Counted from the first letter of the stretch, positions 35,329 through 48,594 are shown. The stretch is DNA of 64,000 nt from Streptomyces sp. NBC_01268 (GCF_036240795.1 NZ_CP108454.1:1054001-1118000); one strand, 5' to 3'. Numbers and translations are program-made. The notes: a model not told the origin generated them from the sequence alone.

Positions 35329-36576
35329 TCAGCGCGCCCCGGCGCCCTCCGGGGCGAGGAGCTCCTCGATCCTGAGGCCGAGGTGCAGGGTGAGCCGGTG
35401 GGCACCGTCGTCGAGGTCGAGGCCGGTGATCTCCCCGATCCGGCGCAGCCGGTAGTAGAGCGAGGTGCGGTGGATGCCCAGCGCGTCGGCGGTTCGGGGA
35501 ATCGATCCCGCGTGTTCGAGGAAGCAGCGCAGGGTGTCCCGCAGGCGGTCGCCGCCGTGGGCCGCGGTGAGGGTGCGGAGGGGTTCCGGCACCAGGGAGG
35601 CGTTCAGGGCGTGCTCGGGGAGCTGGAGGAGTACGGCGAGCTCCCCGAGCCGTTCCCAGTCGCCGGTGCTCCGCAGGGCGGGCAGCCGGCGGGCGGCGCG
35701 GGCCGCCACGAGGGCCTGTTCGTACGAGGTGCGGGCGTCGGCCGGGCGGGGGTGCCGCCCGCCGACACCGATCACGGGGTCGGCCGACGGGCCGAGGAAG
35801 GTGCGGAGTTCGCCGAGGATGCGGGCGGACTGCGCGGTGACCTCGTCCGGGAGGGGCGGGCGGTCGCGGAGCTGGAGCAGGGTGGCCCGCTCCTGGCCGA
35901 TGGCGATGAGGCCCTGGGCGGAGCGGGTCTGCCGGAACCCCTCCAGCGCCCCCCACAGGGCGGCCTCCGACTGACGGACGAGCTCGGTCCCGCAGCTCAG
36001 CTGGACGACGGTGACGAGGACGTGCTCGGCCGCTCCGAGGAGTCCGAGTTCCCTGCCCCGCCGGTGTGCGGCGGTGCGCTCGGCGACGTCCGGGCCGACG
36101 AGTTCGAGGGCCAGGTCGCGTTCGGCGGCCTTCCTGGTGTCGGCGGCGATCTGCTCGCCGTACATCCGGGCCGCCATGGCGTCCGAGGCGCGGGCGATGA
36201 GGGCCGTGTCCTGTTCGCCCAGCGCCTTCTCGGGCACGACCACCACGAGCAGCCCGAGCAGGTGGCCGCGCTCGCGCAGCGGCACGACGTAGCGGGGCAG
36301 CAGTCCGAGGTCGTCGCGGCCGTCGATGAACCCGGGCCTGGACCACTGGGTGACGCCCTGGGCGAGGACGTACCGGATGGTCGCGTTGTCGGCGCGGCCC
36401 TGGAGGAGGGTGCCGATGCGCACCGGGTCCTCGTCGCCGAAGTGACGGCTTGTGCAGACCATGCGGACCAGCGGGTCGTCGACGGCGACGGACCGGCCGA
36501 GCCGCTCCGCGAGTTCGTCGACGAGCGCCTGCAGCTCGGGGCTGCCGGGGCGGGCTCGCTGGAGCCTTACGGTCAT
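35329..36576 (-). CDS. PucR-family transcriptional regulator
   Basis: The 415-residue regulator has an N-terminal sensor domain, a central GGDEF-like CdaR segment and a C-terminal PucR helix-turn-helix (FLEHAGSIPRTADALGIHRTSLYYRLRRI). These activate catabolic or secondary genes in response to unknown metabolites. ATG 36576 follows GAGAGGA. The adjacent hydrolase 156 bases downstream is a plausible target. Confidence 0.9.
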   Translation of the reverse strand: MTVRLQRARPGSPELQALVDELAERLGRSVAVDDPLVRMVCTSRHFGDEDPVRIGTLLQGRADNATIRYVLAQGVTQWSRPGFIDGRDDLGLLPRYVVPLRERGHLLGLLVVVVPEKALGEQDTALIARASDAMAARMYGEQIAADTRKAAERDLALELVGPDVAERTAAHRRGRELGLLGAAEHVLVTVVQLSCGTELVRQSEAALWGALEGFRQTRSAQGLIAIGQERATLLQLRDRPPLPDEVTAQSARILGELRTFLGPSADPVIGVGGRHPRPADARTSYEQALVAARAARRLPALRSTGDWERLGELAVLLQLPEHALNASLVPEPLRTLTAAHGGDRLRDTLRCFLEHAGSIPRTADALGIHRTSLYYRLRRIGEITGLDLDDGAHRLTLHLGLRIEELLAPEGAGAR

Positions 36577-36713
36577 GCGCTGTTCCTCTCTCGACCCACA
36601 GCTGCCCGCGGAGTCCCTCGTTCCACGGTTCTTGATCATTCTGAGGAGGGGACGGCGCCGGCACATCGCACGAACCGTGCATTGTCGTGACGCGCACGGG
36701 GGATGCGAAGCGA

Positions 36714-39700
36714 CTACTCTCCGCTGTCGCGGTGCCGGACGAGCCGGGTCAGCTCGGCGCGCGAGGTGATGTCCAGCTTGGTGAAGGCGCGGCGCAGGTG
36801 GGAACCGACCGTGTGCGGCGACAGGGAGAGGTGCTCGGCCACCTGGAGGTTGGTCAGCCCCTGGGCCACGCGCCGGACCACGCGCAGTTCCGCGGCGGTC
36901 AGTTCGGGCCACGCGTCACAGACCCCGGCCGGCGCGGGGCGGCGGCGGACGCCGACGGCCCGCAGGCGTCGCCGGACGCGTGCGGCGTCCCGCTCGGCGC
37001 CCGCTCGCGCGTAGAGCGCGAGGGCGGTGTCGAGGTACGGCACCGCTTCGGCCCTGCGGGTGGTCGCCAGTCTGCGGCCGGCGTCCTCCAGCGCCGATGC
37101 CCGGGCCAGCACCCTGGGGCAGTCCTCGTACAGGCGGACGGCGCGCAGGAGCGGGGCGAGGTCGTTGTCGAGGAGTCCCCGGGCGTGGGCGGCACCGGCG
37201 GCGAGGAGGGTGAGTTCGGGGTTGAGCACGGCGCGCCGCTCGGCCACGGCGACCGCCCGCTCGGCCCGCTCGTGCGCGCCGGCGCGCAGGGCCAGCCGGA
37301 CGAGCACCGGGGCGTCGGCCGGGTCGAGCGAGCCGGCGAAGTCGCGCCGGTCCGTCGCGGGCGCCGCCATCGCCTCGTCGAGTTCGGCCATGGCGCGGTC
37401 GGGCCGGCCTTCCGCGTCGGCCAGAAGGGCCAGCAGCCAGGCGCCGACGTAGCGGACGGCGGGTGCGGCGTCGCTCCGCATGCGCCGCGCCTCCACCGCG
37501 TACGCGCGTGCGGTCCGCCGGTCGTCGGTGTGCAGGGCGACGCGCATCATCGCGTACCGCAGGGTGACGTCGGCGAGGTTGCCCGGGCCGGGGTCGTCGG
37601 TGAGCGCGGACGCGGCCTCGGCGTCGGCGCGGGCCTCCGCCAGCCGTCCGGCGTCCAGGAGGACGCGGGTGCGGAGCATGAGCCACATGCGGGTGGCGGC
37701 CGTCCGGCCCTGCTCACCCGTGGCTCGGATGCCGTCCTCGGTGGCGGCGAGCGCCTCGGCGGAGCGCCCGGCGGCGTTCGACAGGAAGGCGTGCCAGAGG
37801 GCTTCCGGCACCCACAGCGAGGTGCCGATGCCGAGGGCGTCGGCGAGCGCGGCGGACCGCCGGGCCTGCCGGAACGCCTCGGTCCAGTCCATCCGGTGGT
37901 AGGGCACCACCGAGCGGACCGTGGTCAGCGTGGCCTCGGCGTCGCGGTCCCCCGCCGCGGCGGCGATCTCCCGCGCCTCCGTGGCGACCCGGTCGGCGGC
38001 CTGCCGCTCGCCGGCCATCGCCAGGCCGAGGGCGAGCAGGGCGAGGAGCCGGCCCCGCAGGGCCACGGGGACCCCGGGTCTGGCCGCTCCGGCGCGGGCC
38101 TGCCGGACCGCCTCGGAGAAGTCGGAGGGGAGGACGAGGCGGGCCAGGGCGAGGCGTATCCGTGCCTCGTCCTCGGGGCCGAGCCCGCCGGGCGCGAGGG
38201 CGGCGAGGCCCAGCTCGCGCGCCTGGGCGGCCCGGCCCGTCTGCCAGAGCAGCGGGATGGTCTCCGCGACGACCCGGGGGCGCTCCGGGGCGTCGGCGGG
38301 GGTGAGTTCCAGCGCCTTGAGGCTGTGGTCGGCGGCGGCTCCGGGAGCGGCGGCCGCCTGCTCCGCCGCGGCGGTGCGCAGCCGGTCGGCCTCGGCCGCG
38401 TCGGAGCGCCGTCGGCGGGCCTCGTCCGCAGCGGAACGGAGTCGGCCGACCTCCGCCCGGTCGGACCTCGGCCGGTCGGTCCCGGGCGCATCGGAGCCCG
38501 GTCGACCCCTCTCCACCCCCGCCACACCGGAGTCCGGTCGGCCGAACCCCGCCCCGTCGGACCCCAGCCGGTCCGACCCCGCCGCATCGGAGTCCGGTCG
38601 ACCCACCCCGGCCTCGTGGGCGGACGGCCGGCCGGCGTCGGCCGCCGCGGAGCCCAGCCGGTCGGCCTCGGCCGCCGCGGACGGTCGCGCGCCCGCGGCC
38701 GGTGGCGCCGGGGGCTCGACAGGGGCTGCCGGGCGGGCTGTCGGCACGTGGGCGGCCTGCCGGTGCAGGGCCTGCCGCAGGGGCAGGGGGAGGCCGGCTT
38801 CCACCGACTCGCGGATCAGGTCGTGGCGGAAGGCCAGATGGTCGCCCCGCTCGGCGAGCAGGTCGGCGTCGAGGGACTCCCGCACCGCCGTGATGAGCGC
38901 CGCCGAGGACCTGCCGAGCAGTTCGGCGAGGAGGGCGACGGTGACGGGACGGCCCACGGACGCCGCCGTCTGCACCAACTCGCGCGCTTCGTCGGAGAGT
39001 TGGGCGAGGCGACGCTCGACGGACGGGAGCGATCGGGGGGCCGGTGGCCCGGCCGGCAGCCGGGCCGTGCCGTTCTCGATGGTCACGGCCTCCTCCTCCC
39101 GCAGCGAGCCGAGCAGTTCGACCAGCAGTCGAGGCACGCCCTCGGCGCGGTGGGCGGCGCGGAGGACGTCCGGGCCGGGCACGGCGCCCAGGACGTCCTC
39201 GGCGATCCGTGCGCTCGCCTCGTCCCCGAGCGGGCCCAGGACCAGTTCGTGCGCGCCCGCCTGCCGGATCCGGTCCAGGGTGGTGCGCACGCCCGGCGGA
39301 ACGCTCCCGCCGCGCACGGCGACCAGCCACAGGACGGCGTGCGGGGCGAGTCCGGCCGCGAGGGTGTGCAAGGCGAGCAGGGTCAGGTCGTCGCACCACT
39401 GGAGGTCGTCGAGGACGACCAGCAGGGGGGCGTCGGCCGCCGCTTCCCGCAGGAGGTCGCCCAGTTCCTGGAGCAGCCAGAACCGCTGGCCGGGCGCCAT
39501 GGCGAGGTCCCGCAGGCGGGCGGCGCCCGGCAGCGGTTCCGTTCCGGAGAGCAGGCCTTCGAGGAGCGGGCCGAGCGGCACGGACGGCGCGTCGGGGTCG
39601 GCCACCCCTTCGAAGACCTTCGCCCCGCGCCGTCGCGCGGAGGCCACGGCCTCCGCGAGGATCCTGGACCGGCCGATGCCCGCCGGGCCCTCGACGCGGA

Positions 39701-39839
39701 CGATGCCGCCCTCGCCCCGGTCGAGCGCGTCGAGCCTCGCCTCGACGAAGGCCAGCTCGGCCTCCCGGCCGCGGACGGGCGTCCGTACACCGCCGGGTTG
39801 CTCGGGTACGGTCCGTGTCGTCACTCGGTTCACGCTCAT
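36714..39839 (-). CDS. LAL-type LuxR regulator with Arg-substituted Walker A and repeat insertion
   Basis: The 1041-residue protein has an ATPase domain at residues ~20-350, TPR-like helices, and a C-terminal LuxR helix-turn-helix (LTAAELRVVRRVAQGLTNLQVAEHLSLSPHTVGSHLRR). The P-loop is GPAGIGRS: the catalytic Lys is Arg 57 (codon CGG), while Walker B (LLVVLDDLQWCDD) is intact. Residues ~395-505 are an in-frame insertion of degenerate 10-residue repeats of the type GxGRPDSDxA, rich in Asp, Arg and Ser. It probably forms a disordered linker between the ATPase and TPR parts. ATG 39839 has a weak site; GTG 39833 with GGCGGA is an alternative. Confidence 0.9.
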   Translation of the reverse strand: MSVNRVTTRTVPEQPGGVRTPVRGREAELAFVEARLDALDRGEGGIVRVEGPAGIGRSRILAEAVASARRRGAKVFEGVADPDAPSVPLGPLLEGLLSGTEPLPGAARLRDLAMAPGQRFWLLQELGDLLREAAADAPLLVVLDDLQWCDDLTLLALHTLAAGLAPHAVLWLVAVRGGSVPPGVRTTLDRIRQAGAHELVLGPLGDEASARIAEDVLGAVPGPDVLRAAHRAEGVPRLLVELLGSLREEEAVTIENGTARLPAGPPAPRSLPSVERRLAQLSDEARELVQTAASVGRPVTVALLAELLGRSSAALITAVRESLDADLLAERGDHLAFRHDLIRESVEAGLPLPLRQALHRQAAHVPTARPAAPVEPPAPPAAGARPSAAAEADRLGSAAADAGRPSAHEAGVGRPDSDAAGSDRLGSDGAGFGRPDSGVAGVERGRPGSDAPGTDRPRSDRAEVGRLRSAADEARRRRSDAAEADRLRTAAAEQAAAAPGAAADHSLKALELTPADAPERPRVVAETIPLLWQTGRAAQARELGLAALAPGGLGPEDEARIRLALARLVLPSDFSEAVRQARAGAARPGVPVALRGRLLALLALGLAMAGERQAADRVATEAREIAAAAGDRDAEATLTTVRSVVPYHRMDWTEAFRQARRSAALADALGIGTSLWVPEALWHAFLSNAAGRSAEALAATEDGIRATGEQGRTAATRMWLMLRTRVLLDAGRLAEARADAEAASALTDDPGPGNLADVTLRYAMMRVALHTDDRRTARAYAVEARRMRSDAAPAVRYVGAWLLALLADAEGRPDRAMAELDEAMAAPATDRRDFAGSLDPADAPVLVRLALRAGAHERAERAVAVAERRAVLNPELTLLAAGAAHARGLLDNDLAPLLRAVRLYEDCPRVLARASALEDAGRRLATTRRAEAVPYLDTALALYARAGAERDAARVRRRLRAVGVRRRPAPAGVCDAWPELTAAELRVVRRVAQGLTNLQVAEHLSLSPHTVGSHLRRAFTKLDITSRAELTRLVRHRDSGE
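38310..38665 (-). repeat. Degenerate ~30-bp in-frame repeats within the LAL gene
   Basis: This part of the LAL gene encodes about ten imperfect copies of a 10-residue unit (GVGRPDSDAA, GSDRLGSDGA, GFGRPDSGVA, GVERGRPGSDAP and so on). The reading frame is kept through all copies. The other LAL protein in this window has no counterpart at the same place. Confidence 0.7.
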
Positions 39840-39931
39840 TCCGCCGGCCTGGCCGCACGGGACGGTTCGGGGGTTCGCGTGCGGTACGGCGGATCAGTAT
39901 GAACGGTTCCCGCGGACGGGGAGCGACGGGG

Positions 39932-39966
39932 GCCGGGTGGCGCCGGGGGCGCCGACGTCACCCGGC
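39932..39966. terminator. Hairpin downstream of the chloroperoxidase-like hydrolase
   Basis: Outer arms GCCGGGTG/CACCCGGC and an inner GGCGCC...GGCGCC stem form a nested hairpin 18 bases past the hydrolase stop and 93 bases before the LAL start. It should end the hydrolase transcript. Confidence 0.6.
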
Positions 39967-39983
39967 GGGGCGTGGCGGGTGCG

Positions 39984-43712
<3,729 letters not shown>

Positions 43713-43716
<4 letters not shown>

Positions 43717-44600
43717 CCCTTGACCGATCCGGCGAGCAGCCCCCGGGCGAAGTGCCGCCGGAGGGAGAGGAAGACGAGCAGCGGGACGGCCGCGGCGACG
43801 AAGGCGCCCGCGGTCAGCCGCTGCCACTCGTTGCCGTGGCTTCCGGCGAGGCTCGCCAGCCGGACCGTCATCGGCGCGGTCTCGGCCGTGCCACCGGACA
43901 GCGTCAGGGCCACGAGCAGGTCGTTCCACACCCAGACGAACTGGATGATCGCGAAGGAGACCAGGGCCGGGCGGGCCAGCGGCAGCACGATCCGCAGCAG
44001 CAGCGTCCCGTGCGACGCCCCGTCGACGCGGGCGGCCTCGATCAGGTCCCGGGGCAGTCCGGCCAGGAAGTTGTGCAGGAGGAACACCGCGAACGGCAGC
44101 GCGAAGACCGTGTGGGCGAACCAGACGTGCCCGAACCGCGCCGCACCGGTGACGTGCCACGCGGGCAGGAACAGCCAGCCCTGGGAGAACAGCTTCAGGA
44201 GGGGCACCAGCGCCATCTGCAACGGGACGACCTGGAGCGCGAACACGCCGACGAGGAGCGCGTCGCGCCCCCTGAAGTCGATCCACGCCAGGGCGTACGC
44301 CGCGAAGAAGGCGAGGACGAGCGGGAACAGCACCGACGGCAGGGTGATGACGACGGAGTTCACGAAGTGCTCCGCGAGCCGTCCCGACCCGTTCCCGCCG
44401 TCCGACAGCACCTCGCCGTAGTTGTCGAGCGTGAGGCGCGGGGAGCCGAACACGGTCCACCAGCCGGTCGTCTTGACGTCCTCCTCGGGGCGGAACGAGG
44501 AGAGCAGCAGACCGAGGGTGGGGGTCGTCCAGAGGACGCCGATCACCACGGCGACCACCGAGGAGGTGCGGGAGGCCAGCCGCTCCCGGACACCGTTCAC
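43713..44600 (-). CDS. Carbohydrate ABC transporter permease (MalG-type)
   Basis: The 295-residue inner-membrane protein has about six spans. The cytoplasmic EAA loop ...DLIEAARVDGASHGTLLLRIVLPLARP contacts the ATPase and is typical of CUT1 sugar permeases. GTG 44600 follows GGAGGG and overlaps the first permease stop (GTGA). No ATP-binding subunit is encoded nearby. In Streptomyces a single MsiK ATPase serves many such importers. Confidence 0.93.
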
Positions 44601-45562
44601 CCCGCCCTCCGTCGCGCCCGCACCTGGAGGGCGACGAAGGGGGTGACGAGGACGAAGAGGAGCACGGCGAGAGCCGCGCCGCGGCCCGTCTCGCCGTAGC
44701 GGAAGGCCTGGTCGTACATCTCGTGGGCGAGGACGGCCGTGTCGAACTGTCCGCCGGTCATGGTCCTGACGATGTCGAAGGCCTTGAAGGTGCCGACCGC
44801 CTGGGCGAGGAGCACGACGAGCAGCGTGGGTCTGATCGCCGGGAGGGTGATCCGCAGGAAGACCTGCCGGGGGGACGCGCCGTCCAGCCGGGCCGCCTCG
44901 GTCGTCTCGACGGGCACGGCCCTGATGGCCCCGGCCAGCAGGACGGCCGCGAAGCCGGCCTGGGTCCACACCATCGCCACGATGAGGAGCAGGACGTTCC
45001 AGGGGGACTCCACGAGCCACTGCTCCGGTTCGCCGCCGAACGCGACGACGAGCCGGTTCAGCAGCCCGGTCTGGGCGGCCTCCGCGGGGCGGTAGGCGTA
45101 GACGAACTTCCAGACGACACCGGCGCCGACGGAGGAGACCGCCATCGGGAGCAGGAGGAGGGAGAGCGCGAACGTCCTGCACCGCGCCCGTACGACGGCG
45201 GCCGCGTAGTGGAGACCGACGGCGGTGGCCAGTGCCGGCACGAGCACCACCCAGACCAGGGTGTTGCCCAGGGCGACCAGCGCCCGGGGGTCGGTGAACA
45301 TCCACACGTAGTTGTCGAGTCCGGCCCACGCCTCTCCCCCGCTGTCGGTGAACGACAGCACCAGGGTGCGGAGCGCGGGCAGGAGCAGCCCGACCGTGAG
45401 GAGCAGCAGTGCGGGGGCGAGCAGGAGCAGGGCCGCGGCCCGTCTCCGGGCCGGCCCCCGGTGCAGCGCGAGCAGGATCAGGGCGACCACCGCCCCGAAG
45501 GCGACGACGCCCTGCACCAGGTACTGCAGTTTGGGCTGTTGGGCGACGAGATCGAACGACAT
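44597..45562 (-). CDS. Carbohydrate ABC transporter permease (MalF-type)
   Basis: The 321-residue membrane protein has about seven hydrophobic spans and the EAA loop TTEAARLDGASPRQVFLRITLPAIRP. The N-terminal part carries one extra span relative to MalG types. ATG 45562 overlaps the binding-protein stop by one base (TGATG). Together with the next permease it should form the channel for an oligosaccharide. Confidence 0.93.
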   Translation of the reverse strand: MSFDLVAQQPKLQYLVQGVVAFGAVVALILLALHRGPARRRAAALLLLAPALLLLTVGLLLPALRTLVLSFTDSGGEAWAGLDNYVWMFTDPRALVALGNTLVWVVLVPALATAVGLHYAAAVVRARCRTFALSLLLLPMAVSSVGAGVVWKFVYAYRPAEAAQTGLLNRLVVAFGGEPEQWLVESPWNVLLLIVAMVWTQAGFAAVLLAGAIRAVPVETTEAARLDGASPRQVFLRITLPAIRPTLLVVLLAQAVGTFKAFDIVRTMTGGQFDTAVLAHEMYDQAFRYGETGRGAALAVLLFVLVTPFVALQVRARRRAG

Positions 45563-46893
45563 CAGCGGCTCGGCCAGGACCGTTCGACGGAGGCGGCGAC
45601 CTGCCGGGTGCTCGCGCCGCCGATCCAGTCGACGGCACCCTTCCAGAAGGTCCCCGCGCCGACCGACGCGGGCATCAGGTCGGAGCCGTCGAACCTGAAC
45701 CGCGTCCTCGGGTCCTGGAGGAGCCGGATCGCGAGCCGGTCGACCGGTGTGGCGGCGCGGGCCGGGTCCACGCGCTTGTTCGCCGAGACGAACGGGCCCT
45801 TCCGCATCCGGGTGTCGGCGAAGTCCGCGGAGGCCAGGTACTCCTGGAAGGCGCGGACCTCGGGCCGGTCGGAGAAGGCCGCGGTGAACACCCCGCCGCC
45901 CAGTACGGGACGGCTCGTCGGGTCCGTCCCGGGCAGGAGGAAGGCGTCGACGTCGCCGTCCGGCCCGATCGTCGTGCCGTCCGGCCACTGCTCGGCGTAG
46001 AACGAGGCCTGCCGGTGCAGGGCGCAGTCGCCGGAGAGGACCGGCAGGCCGGCCTCCTGGTAGCTGATCGAGGCGATCGACCGGGCCGGGCCGAAGCCGC
46101 CGTTGGCGTACCGGTCGTTCTTGAGGACGGAGCCGACGGTGTCCATGGCCTTGATCACCCGCGGATCGTCGAACGGGATCTCGTGGGCGACCCACTGGTC
46201 GTAGACCCGCGTCCCCTGCTGGCGCAGCAGGACGTCCTCGATCCAGTCCGTCACGGGCCAGCCGGTCGCCTCGGCGGACTCCAGGCCGGCGCACCAGGGC
46301 GTGACGCCGGACGCGGCGATCTGCTCGGTCACGCGCATCAGCTCGGACCAGGTGCGGGGGACGGTCAGCCCCCGGTCGCGGAAGAAGCCGGGCGAGTACC
46401 AGACGAGCGACTTCACGTTCGCGACGAGCGGGGTGCCGTAGAGGGTGCCGTCCACGGTCGCGTAGCTGTTCCAGTCCGCCGACCAGCCCTGCTCGGCCAG
46501 GGCGGCGACCGCGGGGCTGAGGGGCTTGAGCCGTCCGGCGCGCGCGAAGCGTTCCAGGAGGCTCGGCTGGGGGAAGAACGCCACGTCGGGCGCGCTCCCG
46601 CCGTCGACCCGGAGCTGGATCTGGGCCTCGAACTCGCCGTCCCCCTCGTACTGGACGTCGATTCCGGTGCAGGCCGCGAACTCCTCCCAGGACGCTTCGA
46701 ACAGGTCGGCTTCCCGGTCCCGGTTCGACGCGTAGACGGTGACGCGGGTGCCGGGGTGCTCGCCGTAGCGGGCGTACGGTCCGCAGTCCACGGTGGTGTG
46801 CGACCGCGAACCGCCCTGCTGCGGGGTGCCGCAGGCGGTGACCGTGACGACGAGGATGATGACGGCGAGAGCGAGCCTCGCGCCGAACCTCAT
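45562..46893 (-). CDS. Sugar ABC transporter solute-binding lipoprotein
   Basis: The 443-residue lipoprotein has a signal with lipobox VTAC (Cys 21), then a family 1 extracellular binding-protein fold. Recognisable parts are VTVYASNRDREADLFEASWEEF, VDGGSAPDVAFFPQP and VKSLVWYSPGFF, the last near residue 170. It resembles alpha-glucoside binding proteins of the AglE type, but the sugar is not certain. ATG 46893 has an excellent GGAGGA site. It leads the four-gene importer-regulator operon. Confidence 0.92.
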   Translation of the reverse strand: MRFGARLALAVIILVVTVTACGTPQQGGSRSHTTVDCGPYARYGEHPGTRVTVYASNRDREADLFEASWEEFAACTGIDVQYEGDGEFEAQIQLRVDGGSAPDVAFFPQPSLLERFARAGRLKPLSPAVAALAEQGWSADWNSYATVDGTLYGTPLVANVKSLVWYSPGFFRDRGLTVPRTWSELMRVTEQIAASGVTPWCAGLESAEATGWPVTDWIEDVLLRQQGTRVYDQWVAHEIPFDDPRVIKAMDTVGSVLKNDRYANGGFGPARSIASISYQEAGLPVLSGDCALHRQASFYAEQWPDGTTIGPDGDVDAFLLPGTDPTSRPVLGGGVFTAAFSDRPEVRAFQEYLASADFADTRMRKGPFVSANKRVDPARAATPVDRLAIRLLQDPRTRFRFDGSDLMPASVGAGTFWKGAVDWIGGASTRQVAASVERSWPSR

Positions 46894-46972
46894 GGGTGTG
46901 CTTCCTCCGATCGCCCGCCGCAGGATCTCGGGGGGCGCTGAGAAGCTATCAGCGCTCGAACAACATCGACTA

Positions 46973-46992
46973 ATCGTTCGATCTCGAACGAT
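46973..46992. promoter_or_regulatory. Inverted repeat operator candidate upstream of the sugar importer
   Basis: ATCGTTCG-ATCT-CGAACGAT is a perfect 8-base palindrome with a 4-base spacer, 80 bases upstream of the binding-protein start in an AT-rich 103-base gap. A further CGAAC half-site lies at 46957-46961. Symmetry suggests a dimeric repressor site, although the only linked regulator is LAL-type. No sigma consensus was clear. Confidence 0.5.
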
Positions 46993-46996
46993 CGGG

Positions 46997-47737
46997 TCAG
47001 TGGGCGGTGGCCCTGACCGCCTCCTTGATCAGCTCCGTCACGGCCTCCGGCCGGGCGAGCATGACCAGGTGGGAGGAGTCGACCTCGACGGTGGTCATGC
47101 CGGCGCGCCGGTAGCCGAAGCGCTCCACGTCGGGGTTGATCGTGCGGTCGGAGGAGGCCACCAGCCCCCATGAGGGCCTGGTCCGCCACGCCGCGACCGG
47201 TGCCGGCTCCGTGAAGGCACGGGCGGCCAGGGGACGCTGGGAGACGGCGAGCACCGCGGCGAGACCGGGGTCGACGTCCGCCGCGAACAGCTCGGGGAAC
47301 CGGTCGACCGCCACCGACACGTCGGTGCCGGTCTCGTTCCCGGTCCCGGTCCCGGTCCCGGCCACCGGGAAGGGGGTGTACACGAGCGCGTCGGCGAGGC
47401 CGGAGTCGGGGAAGCGGCCCTGCAGCTCGCCCAGGCTCTCGCCCTCCTCCAGCGCGTATCCCGCGAGGTAGACGAGGGCCCGGACGTTGTCCTCGGCGCC
47501 GGCGAGGGTGATGACGGCGCCGCCGTAGGAGTGCCCGACCAGGATCACGGGACCTTCGACGGCGCGGACCACGGAGGCGATGTAGGCGGCGTCGTCGACG
47601 AGACCGCGGTTGGGCACCGCCGGGGCCAGCACCTCCATTCCGGCGGCGGTCAGTTCGGGTATGACGCGGGCGAAGCCGGACGCGTCGGCGAAGGCGCCGT
47701 GGACCAGGACGACGGTGGGGCGGGCGTGTCGGGGCAT
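46997..47737 (-). CDS. Alpha/beta hydrolase (MES-like)
   Basis: The 246-residue paralogue of the 32.4-33.1 kb protein shares the TVVLVHGAFADA opening and the same overall layout, but has an intact nucleophile GHSYGG (Ser 70), an Asp (ASSDRTINP) and a His (DSSHLVM). Residues ~122-135 form a Gly-Thr run encoded by GGGACC hexanucleotide repeats, absent from the paralogue and prone to slippage. ATG 47737 follows GAGGAG. The substrate is unknown, probably a small ester. Confidence 0.9.
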   Translation of the reverse strand: MPRHARPTVVLVHGAFADASGFARVIPELTAAGMEVLAPAVPNRGLVDDAAYIASVVRAVEGPVILVGHSYGGAVITLAGAEDNVRALVYLAGYALEEGESLGELQGRFPDSGLADALVYTPFPVAGTGTGTGNETGTDVSVAVDRFPELFAADVDPGLAAVLAVSQRPLAARAFTEPAPVAAWRTRPSWGLVASSDRTINPDVERFGYRRAGMTTVEVDSSHLVMLARPEAVTELIKEAVRATAH

Positions 47738-47826
47738 GGAGGAACTCCTCTGGGGACGGGGCGGGACGGGTCGGAGAAGGACAGGGATAGGGCTCGGGAC
47801 AGGGCTCGGGACAGGGGCAGGGGAGA

Positions 47827-48561
47827 TCAGAGCGTGCGGCGCACGCCCGCCTGGCGTTCCAGGTTGCGGAGTTGGACGCCGAGGTCGCCCTCGACGGCGA
47901 GGTGCGCCGGGCCGCTGCGGCCGATGGGCAGGACCTGCTCGCTGCGCATGTCCTCCAGCATCAGGGCGAAGGCCGTGTACATCGCGACGAGCGCCACGAC
48001 GAGCCCGAGCGCGCCGGACGTGCGCGTCAGCCACTCGGCTCCGGTGATGCCGCCGAGGCCCGTGGCGGCCCAGCGGGGCAGGGAGACCGCCAGCACGCAC
48101 CACAGCGCGCGCTTGGGCCGGGTCACCGCGGTCATCAGCGCCCCGAAGCACAGGAGCGCCAGGTTGAGGACGCCGAGGACCCGAAGCCCGTCGGCCGCGC
48201 CGGTGAGCATGATGAGCGCGTACGGCAGCCAGCTGCCGGCGAACACCGCCATGAGCGTCGCCGCGATCACGTCACGGGCTCCGAAGGCCAGGACGCTCAC
48301 CAGGAGTTGCAGGACGAAGGCCGGCAGCACGGTGAGGGCCACGGCGCCGCGGGCCGCCTCGTCGAAGAGGCCGAGCTGGAGGCAGCCCGTCATCACGGAG
48401 GCGATGGCGATGGTGAAGAAGCCGAGCGGCATGGGTGAGGCGATGGGACGCAGGTTGATCCGGGTCATCGACCGGAGGTCCGGTTCGAAGCGGCGTCCCT
48501 GGGGAGCGTCGGGCGGGGTGGCCTGGGCGTCGTCGTCGCCGGCCGAAGAAGCCGCGGTCAT
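47827..48561 (-). CDS. GPR1/FUN34/YaaH-type membrane protein
   Basis: The protein of about 244 residues has six hydrophobic segments. The NLRPIASPMPLGFF motif corresponds to the conserved NPAPLGL signature of the acetate/succinate channel family. A short charged N-terminus and a C-terminal tail of about 55 residues are cytoplasmic. ATG 48561 has GAGAGA 8 bases upstream; ATG 48582 in frame would add seven residues. It follows the amidohydrolase gene closely on the same strand and is probably co-transcribed. Confidence 0.75.
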   Translation of the reverse strand: MTAASSAGDDDAQATPPDAPQGRRFEPDLRSMTRINLRPIASPMPLGFFTIAIASVMTGCLQLGLFDEAARGAVALTVLPAFVLQLLVSVLAFGARDVIAATLMAVFAGSWLPYALIMLTGAADGLRVLGVLNLALLCFGALMTAVTRPKRALWCVLAVSLPRWAATGLGGITGAEWLTRTSGALGLVVALVAMYTAFALMLEDMRSEQVLPIGRSGPAHLAVEGDLGVQLRNLERQAGVRRTL

Positions 48562-48594
48562 CGGAGGGTTCTCTCTTTCCATGCTCGGACGGAC

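Noticed and set aside
36687..39902. 1071-codon open frame on the plus strand
   Set aside because: Antisense of the LAL regulator; repetitive Gly/Arg composition only.
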